The position numbers and the translations under genes are program-made. A stretch of DNA of 64,000 nt. It comes from Cardinalis cardinalis. Taxonomy: Eukaryota > Chordata > Aves > Passeriformes > Cardinalidae. The notes below the pieces were generated by a model. The model was not told the DNA's origin. It did not search any database and worked only from the letters and a program-made list of their open reading frames with translations. Where the stretch lies: assembly GCA_014549065.1 (NCBI GenBank), contig JACDOX010000116.1, positions 1,355,635 to 1,419,634 on the forward strand, in the 5' to 3' direction. This document shows, in pieces, positions 39,501-52,590 of the stretch (the stretch's first letter is position 1; each line of letters begins with the position of its first letter).

Positions 39501-41239
39501 AGTTCCCATGGGAAGTGACTTAGAACTGCACACAGAAGTTAAGCTTATTACTGTACTTGATAATGGAGCTACTGACAGGTCTTTTGTTGAATGAGAGTAG
39601 GTGCACATCAGATTGTGAAAGATGGAAAGCCTTGTTGGTTTTTTGTTGTGGGTTTTTTTTTTTTTTCTGACATAGACTTTAAATCTTGAAGATCTGCTGA
39701 TTCCCTATTCACATAGGGAATAAAAGCTGCTTTAGATGTATGGGAATAAAAGCAAAAGAATTCAAAATAAAACTAATCAGTCAAAGCAATGACATGTGCA
39801 GCTACAGTTTAGGGAAAAAATGCTTGGATTTTTTGCTGTCAGCTGGAACCTTGATCCAGTTTACGAACTCAGAAAATGTTTTCTCTCTTCTTTTCAAAGT
39901 TTTAATTGATTACGTAAAACATTTTCAGGTTCTGCAATGCTGAATACAGAGTTTATAGTACCTTTCAACTCTCTTGATAGTCTTGAGGCAACTTTGATCT
40001 GTTTTGGAGACAGCAGCCATCACTGTTATATTTCATAATGCTTGGAGAAAAATGAAAAATTCTAACTAATTCATTCTAATTCATGCTAACTCTGACTGTT
40101 GCAAATTTTGGATATGTACTGCTGAAATAAGTCACTTTGTATGAGGAATGCTACTGTAGATGCCTTCTCTCCTACACCTGGCCTCTTTTCCCTTTCCTAC
40201 TATTTTCAAAGTGCAATGCAGGTATTTTCAATCTCATCCAAAGTTAAGAGGCAAACCACTTTTTCAGAGAGCCTAAGTAAGACAGCAGGCTCACCTAATA
40301 ATAGGTGGTGGTGGCCTTTGGGAATAAAGAAGAGGGATCCAGGGGTTTGGTCACTCCCACAGTTTGACTACTCACATGGAGTTAGGATGTAGTTTCAGCA
40401 AGAGAAATGTGGGCTGTGACAGGGGTAGATGGAGAAGTCTGAGGTCAGGCACTCAAAAAAATTACAGAATATGGGATCCCTGGGATAGAAAGCACACATG
40501 GATTTAAGCATAGATAATTTTATCTCAGAAAAGGAGAAATAGCAGGTATGGATTTCAGAGTGGAAGTACTATAGTGCTGTGAGCTGTGAGAGGGTCTTCA
40601 GAGTGGTTAGAGGTTGCCCAGGCCACCCCTTTTCTTGGGGAGAAGAATATACACAAGAGGCTTGTACCCTTATCCTTNTTATTCTCTGTGCAGAAATGTT
40701 AATTCCTAAACCATTCAGCTTCTCTGTTCCTGCCAGTAATATTGTATGAAAGACTACTTTTGTAAATACACCCTCTTGCTCCAAATTCAATCATTTAAAT
40801 GAATCTTATCTCTATTATGATTAAATTCTTCCTTTTCCAGATGGAGACTGAGTACTAGAAAATGGCATCAGTTTGTGACAATGCGTCATATATTCTAAAG
40901 CTTTTCTTTTCATTACATGCTTTAAGTGATCAATGTTTCTAGTCAGTTAGGAGAAAGGTTTCAAAGAGTCAGATCTACATTAAGAAGCCCTGGAACCTCT
41001 TACTATACTGCCAGGGTACAAATTGTCAGGAGTGGTAGGATATTGGAGTCAGAAATTTACACAAAGTCAGGAACTTTTCATTGGTATTTTTTGTTCTTCA
41101 TGGCTGTTGTAAAGTTGACCATTTACATTCTCATTGTCTTTAGTTATGCTTGCCCTTTAGATTTGCTCAGTATTGTGGCCAATCGTGCTTAATTTCTTTA
41201 GCAGACAAGGGGATCAAGTGCCCTCTAAGTAATTGTTGA
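36531..41239. other. Intronic sequence, no gene seen
   Basis: AT-rich unique DNA. A short self-complementary TTGTGTATATATACACAA (38411-38428) is a simple-sequence feature. Open frames are short, with no domain that I recognise. Confidence 0.55.
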
Positions 41240-42018
41240 TCTCTGGGAGGGCAAGAAGGTTCTACAGAGGGATCTGGACAGGCTGGATCCATGGTCCAAG
41301 GCCAGTGGTCTGAGATTCAACATGGTCAATTGTCAGGACCTCCCTTGGGTCACAACAACCCCATACAGGCTGGGAAAGAGTAGGTGGAGAGCTGTCCTGT
41401 GGAAAACCTGAGGGTGCTGGTCAACACCAGTGGAACATGAGCCAGTTGTGTCCAGGTGGTCAAGAAGGCCAATGACACCTGGCTCAGATCAGCAACAGTG
41501 GGGCAGCAGGAGCAGTGCTGGGCACCAGTGAGGCCAGACCTCAAATTCTGTGTCGGGTTCTGGGCCTCTCACTATAAGAAGGACATTGAGGGGCTGGAAT
41601 GTGTCCAGAGAAGGGCATCAGGGCTGGGGAAGGGTCTGGAGCACAAGTCTGATGAGGAGCAGCTGAGGGAGCTGGGGGTGCTCAGACTGGAGAAAGGAGT
41701 GGGGGAGGGAGTGTGCGTGGGGGGAAGTTATTGCTTTCTAAAACAGAATATATTATAACTAGGTGAGGGTCAGATTCCTCTCCCTGGTAACAAGTGACAG
41801 GACAATAGGAAACAGTGTTGAGTTGAGCCACAGGAGGTTGAGATTTCATCCTAGGTAGAATTTCATCGCCGGAAGTGTGATCAAGCACTGGAACAGGCTG
41901 CCCAGGGCAGTGATAGTATTAATGACATGTAGAAGTGGCACACAGGGACATGAGTTAGTGGTGGACCTGACACTGATGAGTTAATGTCTGGACTTTCCAA
42001 CCTAAATGATTCTGTAAC
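41240..42018 (+). mobile_element. CR1 LINE, 5'-truncated, about 0.8 kb
   Basis: Sequence and order match the 3' part of CR1 in the sense direction: GGGATCTGGACAGGCTGGAT at the left, GGTCACAACAACCCCAT, then TATAAGAAGGACATTGAGG, then TCTGGAGCACAAGTCTGATG, then GGAACAGGCTGCCCAGG near 41891, ending CAACCTAAATGATTCTGTAAC. The plus translation contains HYKKDIEG, VQRRAS and GLEHKSDEEQLRELG, from the C-terminal part of CR1 ORF2. The ATTCTATG tail is reduced to one unit. Around 41695-41730 the usual CR1 sequence is replaced by a G-rich stretch (GTGGGGGAGGGAGTG). Clearly inactive. Confidence 0.94.
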
Positions 42019-44589
42019 CTTAATAGGTAATTTCGTGTATCCAGATATAAAGAATTTCTAGTGTCTTTATATTCTGAGATTGGGAGAGCTTCAATAAAAC
42101 ACCCATTTATATTTTCCATTTCAAGTGGCATTACAAACATCAGCTTTACACATTCTTGCTTAGCAAGTAGATAGAAAAGCAAGAATGTCTGCTTCTCCTC
42201 ATTGGTTTTATTGTTTTTGTTTCCACATTACAGTGTCTGTAGTTTGCCACTGTTACGTACAAATTTGCAGGAAATGTCTTAGCTTTTGTAGATTTTTTTT
42301 CTTCAGATATGCCCTGTGCTGTCGATTTTAATTTATTCTGAAGAAAAAAAGTCCCTATTCCAAAGTGACTTCTTTATGATGGGAAAGAGACTTAAAAAAC
42401 TAAGTTGTTCTTTCCATCTCCAAGTATGTGTTTAATTTAGGTTGCAGTATTTGGTACTTATATTTATCTTTTCCAATTACCTGTTTTCCATCTTTCTTCT
42501 GAGAGAAAGAACAAGTGAAATATTTCAGTGTTAATGAGGAATGCATCTGAAGGTGGGGTTTGCTTTTCTTTGAAAATAGCAAAAGAATAACAGGTGAGGA
42601 GTTCTAGCTTAAATATTTACATGTGAACTTAGTGACTACAAAATCAGTAATCTGATTAAAATTAGATGCAGTACTTATGGGTTCTGTATAAACTCTAGGA
42701 TACTCAACTTTTAAGCAGATTTCAGAAACATTGTATGTGTCATACAGTATTTAAGAACTGTTTTTGTGAGCTTCTTTTGAGTATCATGGTTGTCAATTTA
42801 AAATGGANTTAGCTAACAGACATTTTAAGACACTTCTGTCTGTACAAATAGCATTTGAGTACCAAGAGACCAATATTGATTGACGCAATATTTGTTGCTC
42901 TGTCTAGAATCTTTGGCACCAATTCATTGTTCTTAACTGAAGAAAGCATAGGCTAAAATTACATAAAACTAAGTTAGGTGGGAAAAATAACTGCATTTGT
43001 GGTAGAGGTACATAATATTCTTGGAGCTATTTTGTGTAATTATGAAAGTATGGATTGTTCTTATAAGTAATCAAGAGTGAAATTTAAAAGGAAAAATGAA
43101 GATTAAAAATAAAAAATTGGTATAAAAATTATGTGGTCCAGAAAGGTCACAAATTGATCTGTTACTCTAATACTTAAAAGAGAGAATGTAAAGCTCCTTT
43201 CTGATTTGATTCATGAAGAAAAGAAAACTTGTTATAGGCAGATGTGAAATAATAGGAAAAACTCCTCATTGAAAGGACCCTGGGAAATAATTCCTTGGCT
43301 ATCAAGCTCCAGGAGGCATCTTTTCTGTCCTCTAGGCAGAGGTAAGCCTCAAACTGTCTGGCAGCAAATAAACAGGGAAAATTATGCACAAAATACATGT
43401 CTACTTTAGATTCCAAATTAGGCAAGCTGACCTGCAGAGTCACCACTTCAGAAAGAAAAATGGACACAGCCTAATGTAAGAAGCTTTGCAAATGCATTAG
43501 TCAGAGAGAAGTCACCAGGAAAGGACTGAAAAATAGATGCAGCAGAGAGAGGGATTTATTTTTTCTGCTTTGTAGAAATTGGCTTCCTGAGGTTTTGAGT
43601 TTGGATATCATAGATGACTAGAATCATTTGAAGCTTATCAAATCCCTCTCAGCCAGCAAAATAACTAAGCATTAGAACATACGATAAAAAGAAGCAGACA
43701 GTTTTCATGAGAAAGACAATGGTATTTTGTGCATGAAAATGTACAAATTTAATTATTTTCATAGTTGCAGGCATTGGCTTCACTATGCAAGCATGAAGGC
43801 ATCATTCATGCTGCTTAAGTGTTTCTCTTTTGTCTTGAAAACTGACATCTGATATTTCACGCAAAATTCTGCATTAATTATCAGTCCAAGACACCTCCTT
43901 TTTGTAACTCTGGCTTCCTGCAAACTTGTAACAAAGTCAATGATGAAATAATTTCTTATGATATTTACACTTGAAAGGTAAGATTGCTTTAAGTGATGGG
44001 ATTTGAAGAACCTGAAAATTCATCTTCTTCAGATATTTATATCTTCTTCTATACTGCAGTGGCAGTACAGTTTTGAAGTTCCCTCTGCCTTGGAATAAAA
44101 ATCCAAGCCTGCCTGCCATGATTTCATGGTTGTGTCTGTAAAGTAAAATATTTTTCTGTTTCTAGTATTTAGTCTTGCACTGAGTATTTTTTAGTCAGGC
44201 TGTTGTTTCTGCCCACTCTTGTATGTTTGATTCCTCCTCAGCCTTTCTTCATGTGGGTAATGCCATTTCCTAGATTGCTTATTGCCTCTGGTAGGAAGGA
44301 CAAATTATGCATGTTTTGAGATGCAGAATAATTGTCTACTGAAAGAGTTTATGAAAGAGAAAATTCAGTTTGCTGTCTCTGTTGAGAATGATTTTTGCTT
44401 TGTATACCAGAGTAAGTCAGAAGTGTGTGATCAAGTCATGTGGAGAAATTAGAGCAGAAACTGAGAGAAAAGTTTTGAAAAAGAAAAAGGTATTTAAAGA
44501 ATGATGGAGGAGGGAACGGGGGAGGAGGGGGAGGAGATACAGAACATAATACATGATAGAAAAAAATCAAATTGTGCTGCAGCATCTGT
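42019..44589. other. Intronic sequence between two CR1 copies
   Basis: Unique AT-rich sequence. A purine/G-rich tract at 44505-44537 lies just before the next CR1. No gene is seen. Confidence 0.55.
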
Positions 44590-45580
44590 GTTTGATGGAT
44601 GGACCACTTGGGGAATAAGGAATTGTCTGGATGGTGGACTTAAAGGGTTGTGGTCAATGACACCAAGTGGAGACTTGGTGGTCATCAGGGGCGGTGTGTG
44701 GACTGGCCCTGCTGAACACCTTTGTCAGCGACACAGGCAGTGGGATCAGAGCACCCCCAGCAATTGTGCTGACAACACCAAGCTGTGTGGTGTGATGGAC
44801 ACACTGCAGGGAGGGAATGTCACCCAGAGGCACCTTGACAGGCCTGAAAGGGGCCTGTGTGGATCTCATCAAGCTCCACAGAGCCAAATGCATGGTCCTG
44901 CACCTGGGTCAGNGCAATTCCAAGTACAACATAAGCACAGGCCAGGCAGTGAATGGATCAAGAGCAACTCTGGCAGGAAGGACTTCGGGTGTTGGTGGAT
45001 GAGGAGCTCAACATGAATGGGCAGCTGGGCTCACAGCCCTATTGGGCTGCATCCAGGGCCCTGTGGGCAGCAGGGGAGGGAGGGGATTCTGCCCTACTCC
45101 AGTGTGATCCCACCTGCAGAGGTGCCTCCAAACTGAGAAGGATAGAGTCTAGAATAGTCTAGATAGTAAGTCTAGAAGAAGCCATCTAGATGTTCAGTCT
45201 GAGCACCTCTCCTATGGAGACAGCCTGAGAATGCTGAGATTATTCAGACTTAGTAGTAGCCTTTCCGTACCTTGAGGGAGGTTACAGGAGAGCAACAGGG
45301 GGAGGTCTGGAAGGGCGTTAGTGAGAGAACAAGGAGTAATGGTGTTAAATTGAACAAGAGTGGGTTTAAAATTACATATTAGGAAGAAATTCTTTACTGG
45401 AAGAGTGGTGAGGCCTGGCACAAGTTAGCCAGAGTAGTGATGGCTTCCTCATCCTTGGAAATGTTCAAGGCCAGGTTGGACAGGGCTTTGAGACATCTGG
45501 TCTAGTGTTCCCTTGCATGGAAGCATGAATGATTTGATCTTTAGGATCCCTTCCAACCCAAGGCATTCTGTGATTCTATG
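44590..45580 (+). mobile_element. CR1 LINE, 5'-truncated, about 1 kb
   Basis: It starts with GATGGATGGACCACTTGGGG, continues through GGTCAATGACACCAAGTGGAG and GACAACACCAAGCTGTGTGG, then CTGCACCTGGGTCAG near 44900 and AGGAAGAAATTCTTTACTGG near 45380. It closes with CCTTCCAACCCAAGGCATTC and TGTGATTCTATG, the CR1 3' tail. The order fits a sense CR1 3' segment covering the last part of ORF2 plus the 3' UTR. Frames are broken. It is in the same orientation as the copy at 41.2 kb but overlaps it in consensus range, so it is a separate insertion. Confidence 0.94.
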
Positions 45581-46374
45581 GTCTGCCTTACTTCTCTGCT
45601 TTTGAATTGTCTTTTCATTCATGTTACCTGCTAGGAAAAGCAAATTCCAAAACTGACTGCTGTCACTTTTCATTTGTATTCTACTTCTTTCTGGCAAAGA
45701 GAAGGAAGATTAAAGGTTGGTGTTTGGGGTTATTTATGTATCTTGTAACTTGCGTAATGTTCTCTGGTGTTACTGGTACTGTCCATGAGTTATTCAAGGA
45801 GCTTTAAATGCTTTATGTTCTCCATGTGTGGGACAAGACTGGTTATGCATATTTGGAGATGCAGGATAGTTATCTACTCAGGGAGTTAATGAAGTATTAA
45901 GTACAATTACTGAATTCTTACCCTCAACTATTTTGCTATAGCTTTCCTGGGTAGGCAAACCAGAAGAATTGTAGAGTTATCCTACCCCTTCTGGATCAAC
46001 GCTATATAATGCAAGAAAAACAGTCTGACCTTCTTTGTATGTAATNAAGCAGTTTAATATCATCTCTTAGTTGTAGCGCATAATGAGTCTTCTGTAGGTT
46101 GGAATCTTAGTAGTTTTTAGAGTTAACACTTCTGGTTTATGTTTCTCTTTATTTGAACATTGGAAGAGAGGACACAAAAGGATACAAAAGGAAGCATTTT
46201 TGTACCTTTTTAATTTCAATTGACTAAAAGAATTTTTTAAGCATTATTTTATCCTTGATGGTTTTTTGGGGTTTTTTTTGCAATCAGCTTTCACAGCATA
46301 TGCTGGGGTAAAGCCTAAACAAGCTTTAAAATGGAGTTGTGACTTAACTGGTCAGCAGTGTTTCAATTTCATCA

Positions 46375-46428
46375 CTTTAATATCTCATCTCTCTTTAATA
46401 TCTCATCTCACTTTAATATCTCATATCC
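46375..46428 (+). repeat. Three-copy 18-bp tandem repeat
   Basis: Copies are CTTTAATATCTCATCTCT (46375-46392), CTTTAATATCTCATCTCA (46393-46410) and CTTTAATATCTCATATCC (46411-46428). The first two differ at a single base, so the array is young. Confidence 0.95.
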
Positions 46429-49400
46429 AGGGAATACAGATGTATTAAATAGAGAAATGGAATGATGATTTTATCAACTAAGCAGTCTAGTAATTGGGAT
46501 GAGATACTTCAGTGAGTGCAACAGTTTCCCAGATATGCAGTGATTCTTCAGCAGATTTCTACCTAATGATTTAGAGAAGTAGAAAAGTGTTTGTTGAGTT
46601 AGCAAGGAAAAAGACCAATTTCTAGTATTGCAGGAAACATTTTTCTTACAAATAAATGATTTATACTCAGGTAGCAATTTATCTGGCATTGAAGAAAACA
46701 AGCTGTTTTTGAGATTTTCTAGCAGTTGAAAAAAAATATTAAAGCTAAATGTCTTCATGCACTGGGTTCAGAAACCAGCATTAGCAGTCCTACTTTTGTT
46801 TCCTGCAGACAGAGTTCAGGAGAGCATCCTCGTTCAGGAAAATAGAGAAGTAGCAGCTACTGTGAAAAGAGATAGGTTTAAATGAAATTTATCTACTATC
46901 TGAAATTAATGTTTGCATTTGCTAGATGCAAGAATATTACTTGTTAACTGTGGTGCTTCTTTATTTATTGGTGCTGTTTGTTAATAGCCTTAAAGTAAGA
47001 ATACCTGAAAAAGTTATGTTCAAAGCTCCAGATGATTTATCTCCTTATGACTTTTTTCACATTATAAATGTTCTATTATAAAATGCTGCCCAAACACTGG
47101 CCAGGTAATAGAAGCATTTACTTCTTAGGTCAGAAAATAAAGAAGTGTGGCATATGGACTAGAGCAATTACTGATGCATATGTTTTCAAATAATGATGTA
47201 ATCTGAGTTACAAGGAAATGGAGTTAATAAGCAAAGATAAAAACATAGATGTCTGTGCTTAGATGTCTTGAACTCAGTAGAAGACACATTCTTTTTTATT
47301 GATTTTTATTTCATTGAATATTGGTTTTGATGTGTGATGGGTTGGGGTTTTTTTTATAGTGGAGAATAATTTCATCAAGTGATAGAGTTTTCAATGNAGA
47401 TCTTACCAAATATTCTCTATAAATGTACTCTGTTCATCATTTCTATATGTAGGTATTTTATTATGGCAGTCGTAACTGGAGTACAGCTTTGCATCGATGT
47501 CAACGTCATCCCTTACAAATAATGTCTAACAATGTTTTTAGAATAAAAATATATATGAACTAGATAAAGCTTTCCCCTCCCACCCATGCAAGCATGCACA
47601 CTGCATGCAGTCACCCCATGGCTTGCTTTCTGCAGCATCCTAAAATCTTTTTTTGCAGCTGTCCTTGNATGTTTTGTCTTAGTGCTCATGCACACTTACA
47701 TACGTATGTTCCTCTACCCATGCATCCTTATGCAAGGTAAAATTCTCCCTTTTGTCTGTTTGTATCATCTTTAACCAAGANAACCAACCCATCCCACTAA
47801 ACATTTCCTTTTATTCTGATTGTGTCTCATGCAAATCATCTATTTGAGTTGCTATATTCCTCCATTTGAGAGATAGCTTTTATTTTCTCCTGTAGGTTAT
47901 ATTGAAAAATATCAAAATCATTTTTATGAATACTACTTACATTGNTTTCTTGCTGTGGGGAAAGATCAGAATATACTAAAAGAACTAGGAAGCAAGAGGA
48001 ATACTTAAATAAGCAACTTATGAGCAAACAAGTAAAATGCACAAGTTAACTGTACTCAAATAGCTGCTTGGCACCAAAGTTATTGCAAAAGCATATCTAG
48101 GGCTTCTGTAGGGAACATCCTGTCTATTCTGATTCTAGCAGGTTTTGTGTGAAGTAGATTTGCATTTTGGTGTATACATTTGACCAGCTTTACCAGTAAC
48201 TTTGTATGTACTGCTAATACTATTGCTGTCAGTTGTATAGGTTTTAATTATACAGGCTATTCATACTTATCCTCAATGCAGTTCATTTTGCTGGGGTTTT
48301 CTTTTATGGAAATAGGAGTGATGTGCACATACAGTGTAGGTTTTTCAATAATACCTTTGAAGCTGTAGAAATAGCATTTCACTTTAACCTTGCTAGCAAT
48401 CTACTTTTTTGAAATGAGTGATGTATAATACCCATTGATTGTCTGTAAACCTGAAAAAGTTGATGATATGTCAATAAAATATAACGCATTAAATAGTGCT
48501 GTTTACCACATCAGTGTGTTATTGGTGATGTAAAAAGGAAGAAAGCTTTGGGGACCAAACTGTGATGTTTGCTAGGACAGTCAGAAACTTATCATGGAAT
48601 GACATGACTTCAGAGCAGTCAGTCGGACTGTTCTCCAAGGCAGCCCAAGAATAGCTGCCCTGTCTGTACCTCATGTACTGGATTTTTAGTCTTCTCTTGA
48701 GACAGCTGGCAATGTGCCATTACAGGCTAATGCCAAAATTAAATGACTCATCATCACTGAACACCCTTACATATCAGCTACAGAAGTGTGTAGCAATCTT
48801 TCAAAAACAGAAATCTGATCACAAGATTGAAGCATCTCTTTTTCAATTAGTTTGGTCACTGAAGTTTATCAATCATCTTTATGCTGTCACAAGAATTTGT
48901 GATAAACCTGTTTCACATGGATAGACCTAGTTTCATGTGAAACTGGGGTGCAATGGTTTATTTTTTAGTCATTTCCTTTTTGACACTTTGATTTAAAATT
49001 GTCCATGTGGTTAACAAGAAACCTGACATTTGCAAAACTGCTTGAGAAGGAATTGGTTTTTACCTCTGCTGGAATGATACAGTGAGTTATAATATTCTTC
49101 ATGTTAATTTGTTCTGGTTCCATAATAAAGTTAATCTGTTCTACTTCCATGGTTGATTATCTTTCTAGGATGAAGGAGGAAGGGCAGTATAGTGAGAGAA
49201 AAGTTACTACTTTTCGTATCCTGGTCTAAACCCTCTATGTGTTAAGTACTGTCATTTATTGTCTCACAAAAAGACTAACAGCAGTTGTGTAATCTTCAGT
49301 ATATCACAGTGAATATTTAAGATTAATTTACCAGTTCCTACCACATNTCTGCTTTGGTTGGGACTATTTCTGTGACAGTGCAGTCTCAAATGGGTATGGA

Positions 49401-52400
49401 CCTAAACTGGAGAAAGCATGTTACTTTGGGTTTTTAGTGTGTTAGCATCCTACTACTTTTTTCCAGTATCTTGTTCTGTAAAAATTACCTCTGCAATAAT
49501 GAAGATGGAGTATTTTTATATGATTCTAACTGTTGCATGTATAACCTATTTTGCAAGGGACATATGCTAACTAGGCAAGCTGAGCCAGAAGTGTGAACAT
49601 GACCTTTTAATTTTTATTGTTTATTAATTAATGAAGATTTGAGTTTCAAATAATAGAGAACCCTCAACTGACTTGATATATATTCCATGATATATAAATG
49701 CCAGAATTCAAGACAAATTCTTAAGTGTCCTAAGGCTAAGCCTGCTAAACTACAGCACTGGGCCATTTGTTTGGATTGTTTCACTTTGTTTCCTTCTTGA
49801 TTCTTTCTCACTAAAATTTAATGTTGCAAGTTATTAGAATGTTTTGTGAATTTTAATTTTTTTTCCCGTGAATATGCTTAAAACTGAGGTAAGTATGTAT
49901 GGCCCCATCTATTTCAAAGGATGTTTATATCCTAAAATGTTAAAAATTGCAGATTCTTTAGCACATCTGATGATACTCAGTTTCTGCAGAATCTGGCTTT
50001 AGGTGTGGAACCTCAGCTTAGCTTCAGTCCTGTATTTGAGTGCATTAATCTCCTTACATCAAAAACAGGGAGAAAATTGTTATGCAAGGAAGATGGAAAG
50101 ATGTCTAGTGAATCTAAAGAATGTCAGCATCAAGATGGAGGTACTTCTTAAGAAAAATATGTTCCTGTAAGGATTTCTGCCTGACAACTTAATGATTAGG
50201 TCAGGAGCTACTAGTTCTTTGGAGGAGTTTTAAAATTCATCCTTCTCACATTAATACTGCTTGTTACTCTGTCTCATGTCATGATGTTCTAGGTGCTTAT
50301 TATTTAAAAGCTAACATTCACAAATTATACATCTAATAATTTATGCCTGATGCATGTAGAAAGTGAAGACATTTTATAATGGAAATATGACAGAACTTTA
50401 ACTGGAAAGGCTATGCAGGGCATTAGTATAATTCATCACCTGTTCTGTACGTTTAGGCTGTTTTCTAGAAATCCATTAAATATGATAGGAAGATGGATTG
50501 TGGTCTATTTCTGACTGACATTATCATCAGTACACATGGTAATTAAGATCCACTTACAGAAGTGTTGTCTGCAGGGTCCATCAGTAGGCTAGCAATTAGA
50601 AATAAACTGAGATGGGTGAACCTAGTGATTTCAAAAGACTTTCTGGTTGTAGAAATAAATATGGCCTACAACAAATATTTCTATGAACTTTGGATTTCTG
50701 TTAAAACATTTATCACTTCATTAGAACATACTAAAGTTCGTAGCAATATTTCTGATGCTTAAATGTGGACCAAGGGGTTTTAGAACTGTAAAATCAAACA
50801 TACATTTACAAAAACATAAAGGAAAAGGTTGCTGTTTAACTAATGATACCTCCACTGTGAGATTCTTGTCTCTCAAGTGGACACCAAGTAGCATAAAATA
50901 TAATGTTGTCATCATACTCTGCTTTCTTTAGAGTGGTTTGAAAAACATGCAGAAGAGCATGTGTCAGACCACAGCGTAGCTGAGAAATGATTCTGCAATT
51001 GTTTTACATTAAAGCAAATCCACACGAATTTGTGCATTTAACATGTCACTGCTTTCTTGTTTCCATAAATCTTTGTGTCTTACATAAATTCATGTATTAA
51101 AGACAACCAAATAGATAAAATAAGGGTGGAGGTAAATTTGTATGTATTGTGTATGTGCTCTGCAGCCAGCTGTCAAAAGATTGAATTGCATTTTATTTTC
51201 ATTCCTCAAAGTTTTTTAATGGACTGCTTGGTTAAGCTTCTTTTGTTTTAAAATAAAATCCAGCAGCTGAAAAGTGTAGTCTCTTGTAATATTCTTTCTG
51301 GCACATGTCGTAGGAAAATAAATGATCCTGGTATAATGGCCTCAAGTTTTATTTAACACCATTTTGAACCTGAAAGAGACGCTTCAAATAATACGTTACT
51401 TTGTAACCTGTAGTTTGAATACAGAAGACTATATGTCACTATATTGGTTCAGTTTTTCTTACTTCCAGCAAGTCCCTATCTTGAACTAGGGCCTGGAGAT
51501 AGAGCAGCATAAATTTGACACCATCCTGCTTTTCGGGGGACATGCAATGAGAGTGCTGAGGATCGGGTTACTACCATGTGGTTCTGGGGTTAGGAAGTGT
51601 GGCCAAGAAGCATCAATATGTTAGGATCTAAAGCCCTTCCTTAGGAAAAGGTTTTTATTCCTCCTGGGTAGAGATTTAGCTGTTCACAGCTTGGTAGCCA
51701 GATAAATATGTAAAAACACGATGAGGGAGTTAAAATGTGGGACAAGCCTATTTGTGTAACTGGTCATTCCCTTTATTAAACAAAGTTGGATCCTCTATCA
51801 TCAGAAATTCATTTAAATAGGTATGTGACTTAGCAAAAACATAGCTTTTTTTATGTTTTTAAGTTAGAATATGATGTGTTATATTTTCTAAGTTTTTATA
51901 CCTGTGATTTGTACTATACACCATTTGCCTAGAAATCAGGAGTGCAATTTAAATGTACAAAAGCAACATTTCATTTTTGGTGCTGTTGGTTAAATAAAAC
52001 TGCTGTGAATGCATGGAATGCGTAAAAGCGCTTATCAAAACATGGATCACACTAACAGTCCAAACACACTGAAATTCTTTAATCTCTAGCTATGGCAGCA
52101 TTCACAGTTCACTGCCTACCCATTGCCACAGGTACTAAAAGATGAATGAATACCAAATAGCAGGACTTAAAACATGGCAAAACAGATCTTAAACTCTTAC
52201 TTTCTAAAATACTTTCCATTGCTTTTGAGTTAGTACAGGAAGGAATGTGCAATATGAGGAAAGGGGAGAGTTTCTTTATTCCCTCATGTTTCCATCATGT
52301 TTTCCTTTTGTAAATGTTAATAAGGTGGTGCCTGACGTTCCTTAGCTATTCAAGAGTGGCACAGTGCATTTATTTTTACATATGGAGGAATTTTTTTCGT

Positions 52401-52568
52401 GAGGAAGTTGTTAAGTAAAAAGTAGAAGTCTGTTTGTGAAATATGTCTGGGCTGTAACTGTGGTGTTGTACATGCCAGAACATTACAAGATAGTTATAGA
52501 TGCTTAAAATACAGTACCTTCCCTTTTCATTCTGGCAGAAGTACATACTCTGATGTTTGTTGGGCAAC

Positions 52569-52590
52569 TTTTCTTTCTTTCTTTCTTTCT
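52569..52590 (+). repeat. (TTTC)n microsatellite
   Basis: Five consecutive TTTC units followed directly by CCCCAG, which together look like a 3' splice site. Confidence 0.95.

Noticed and set aside
44501..45016. 171-codon plus-strand frame
   Set aside because: It starts in a purine tract and runs into a CR1 in a frame other than ORF2.
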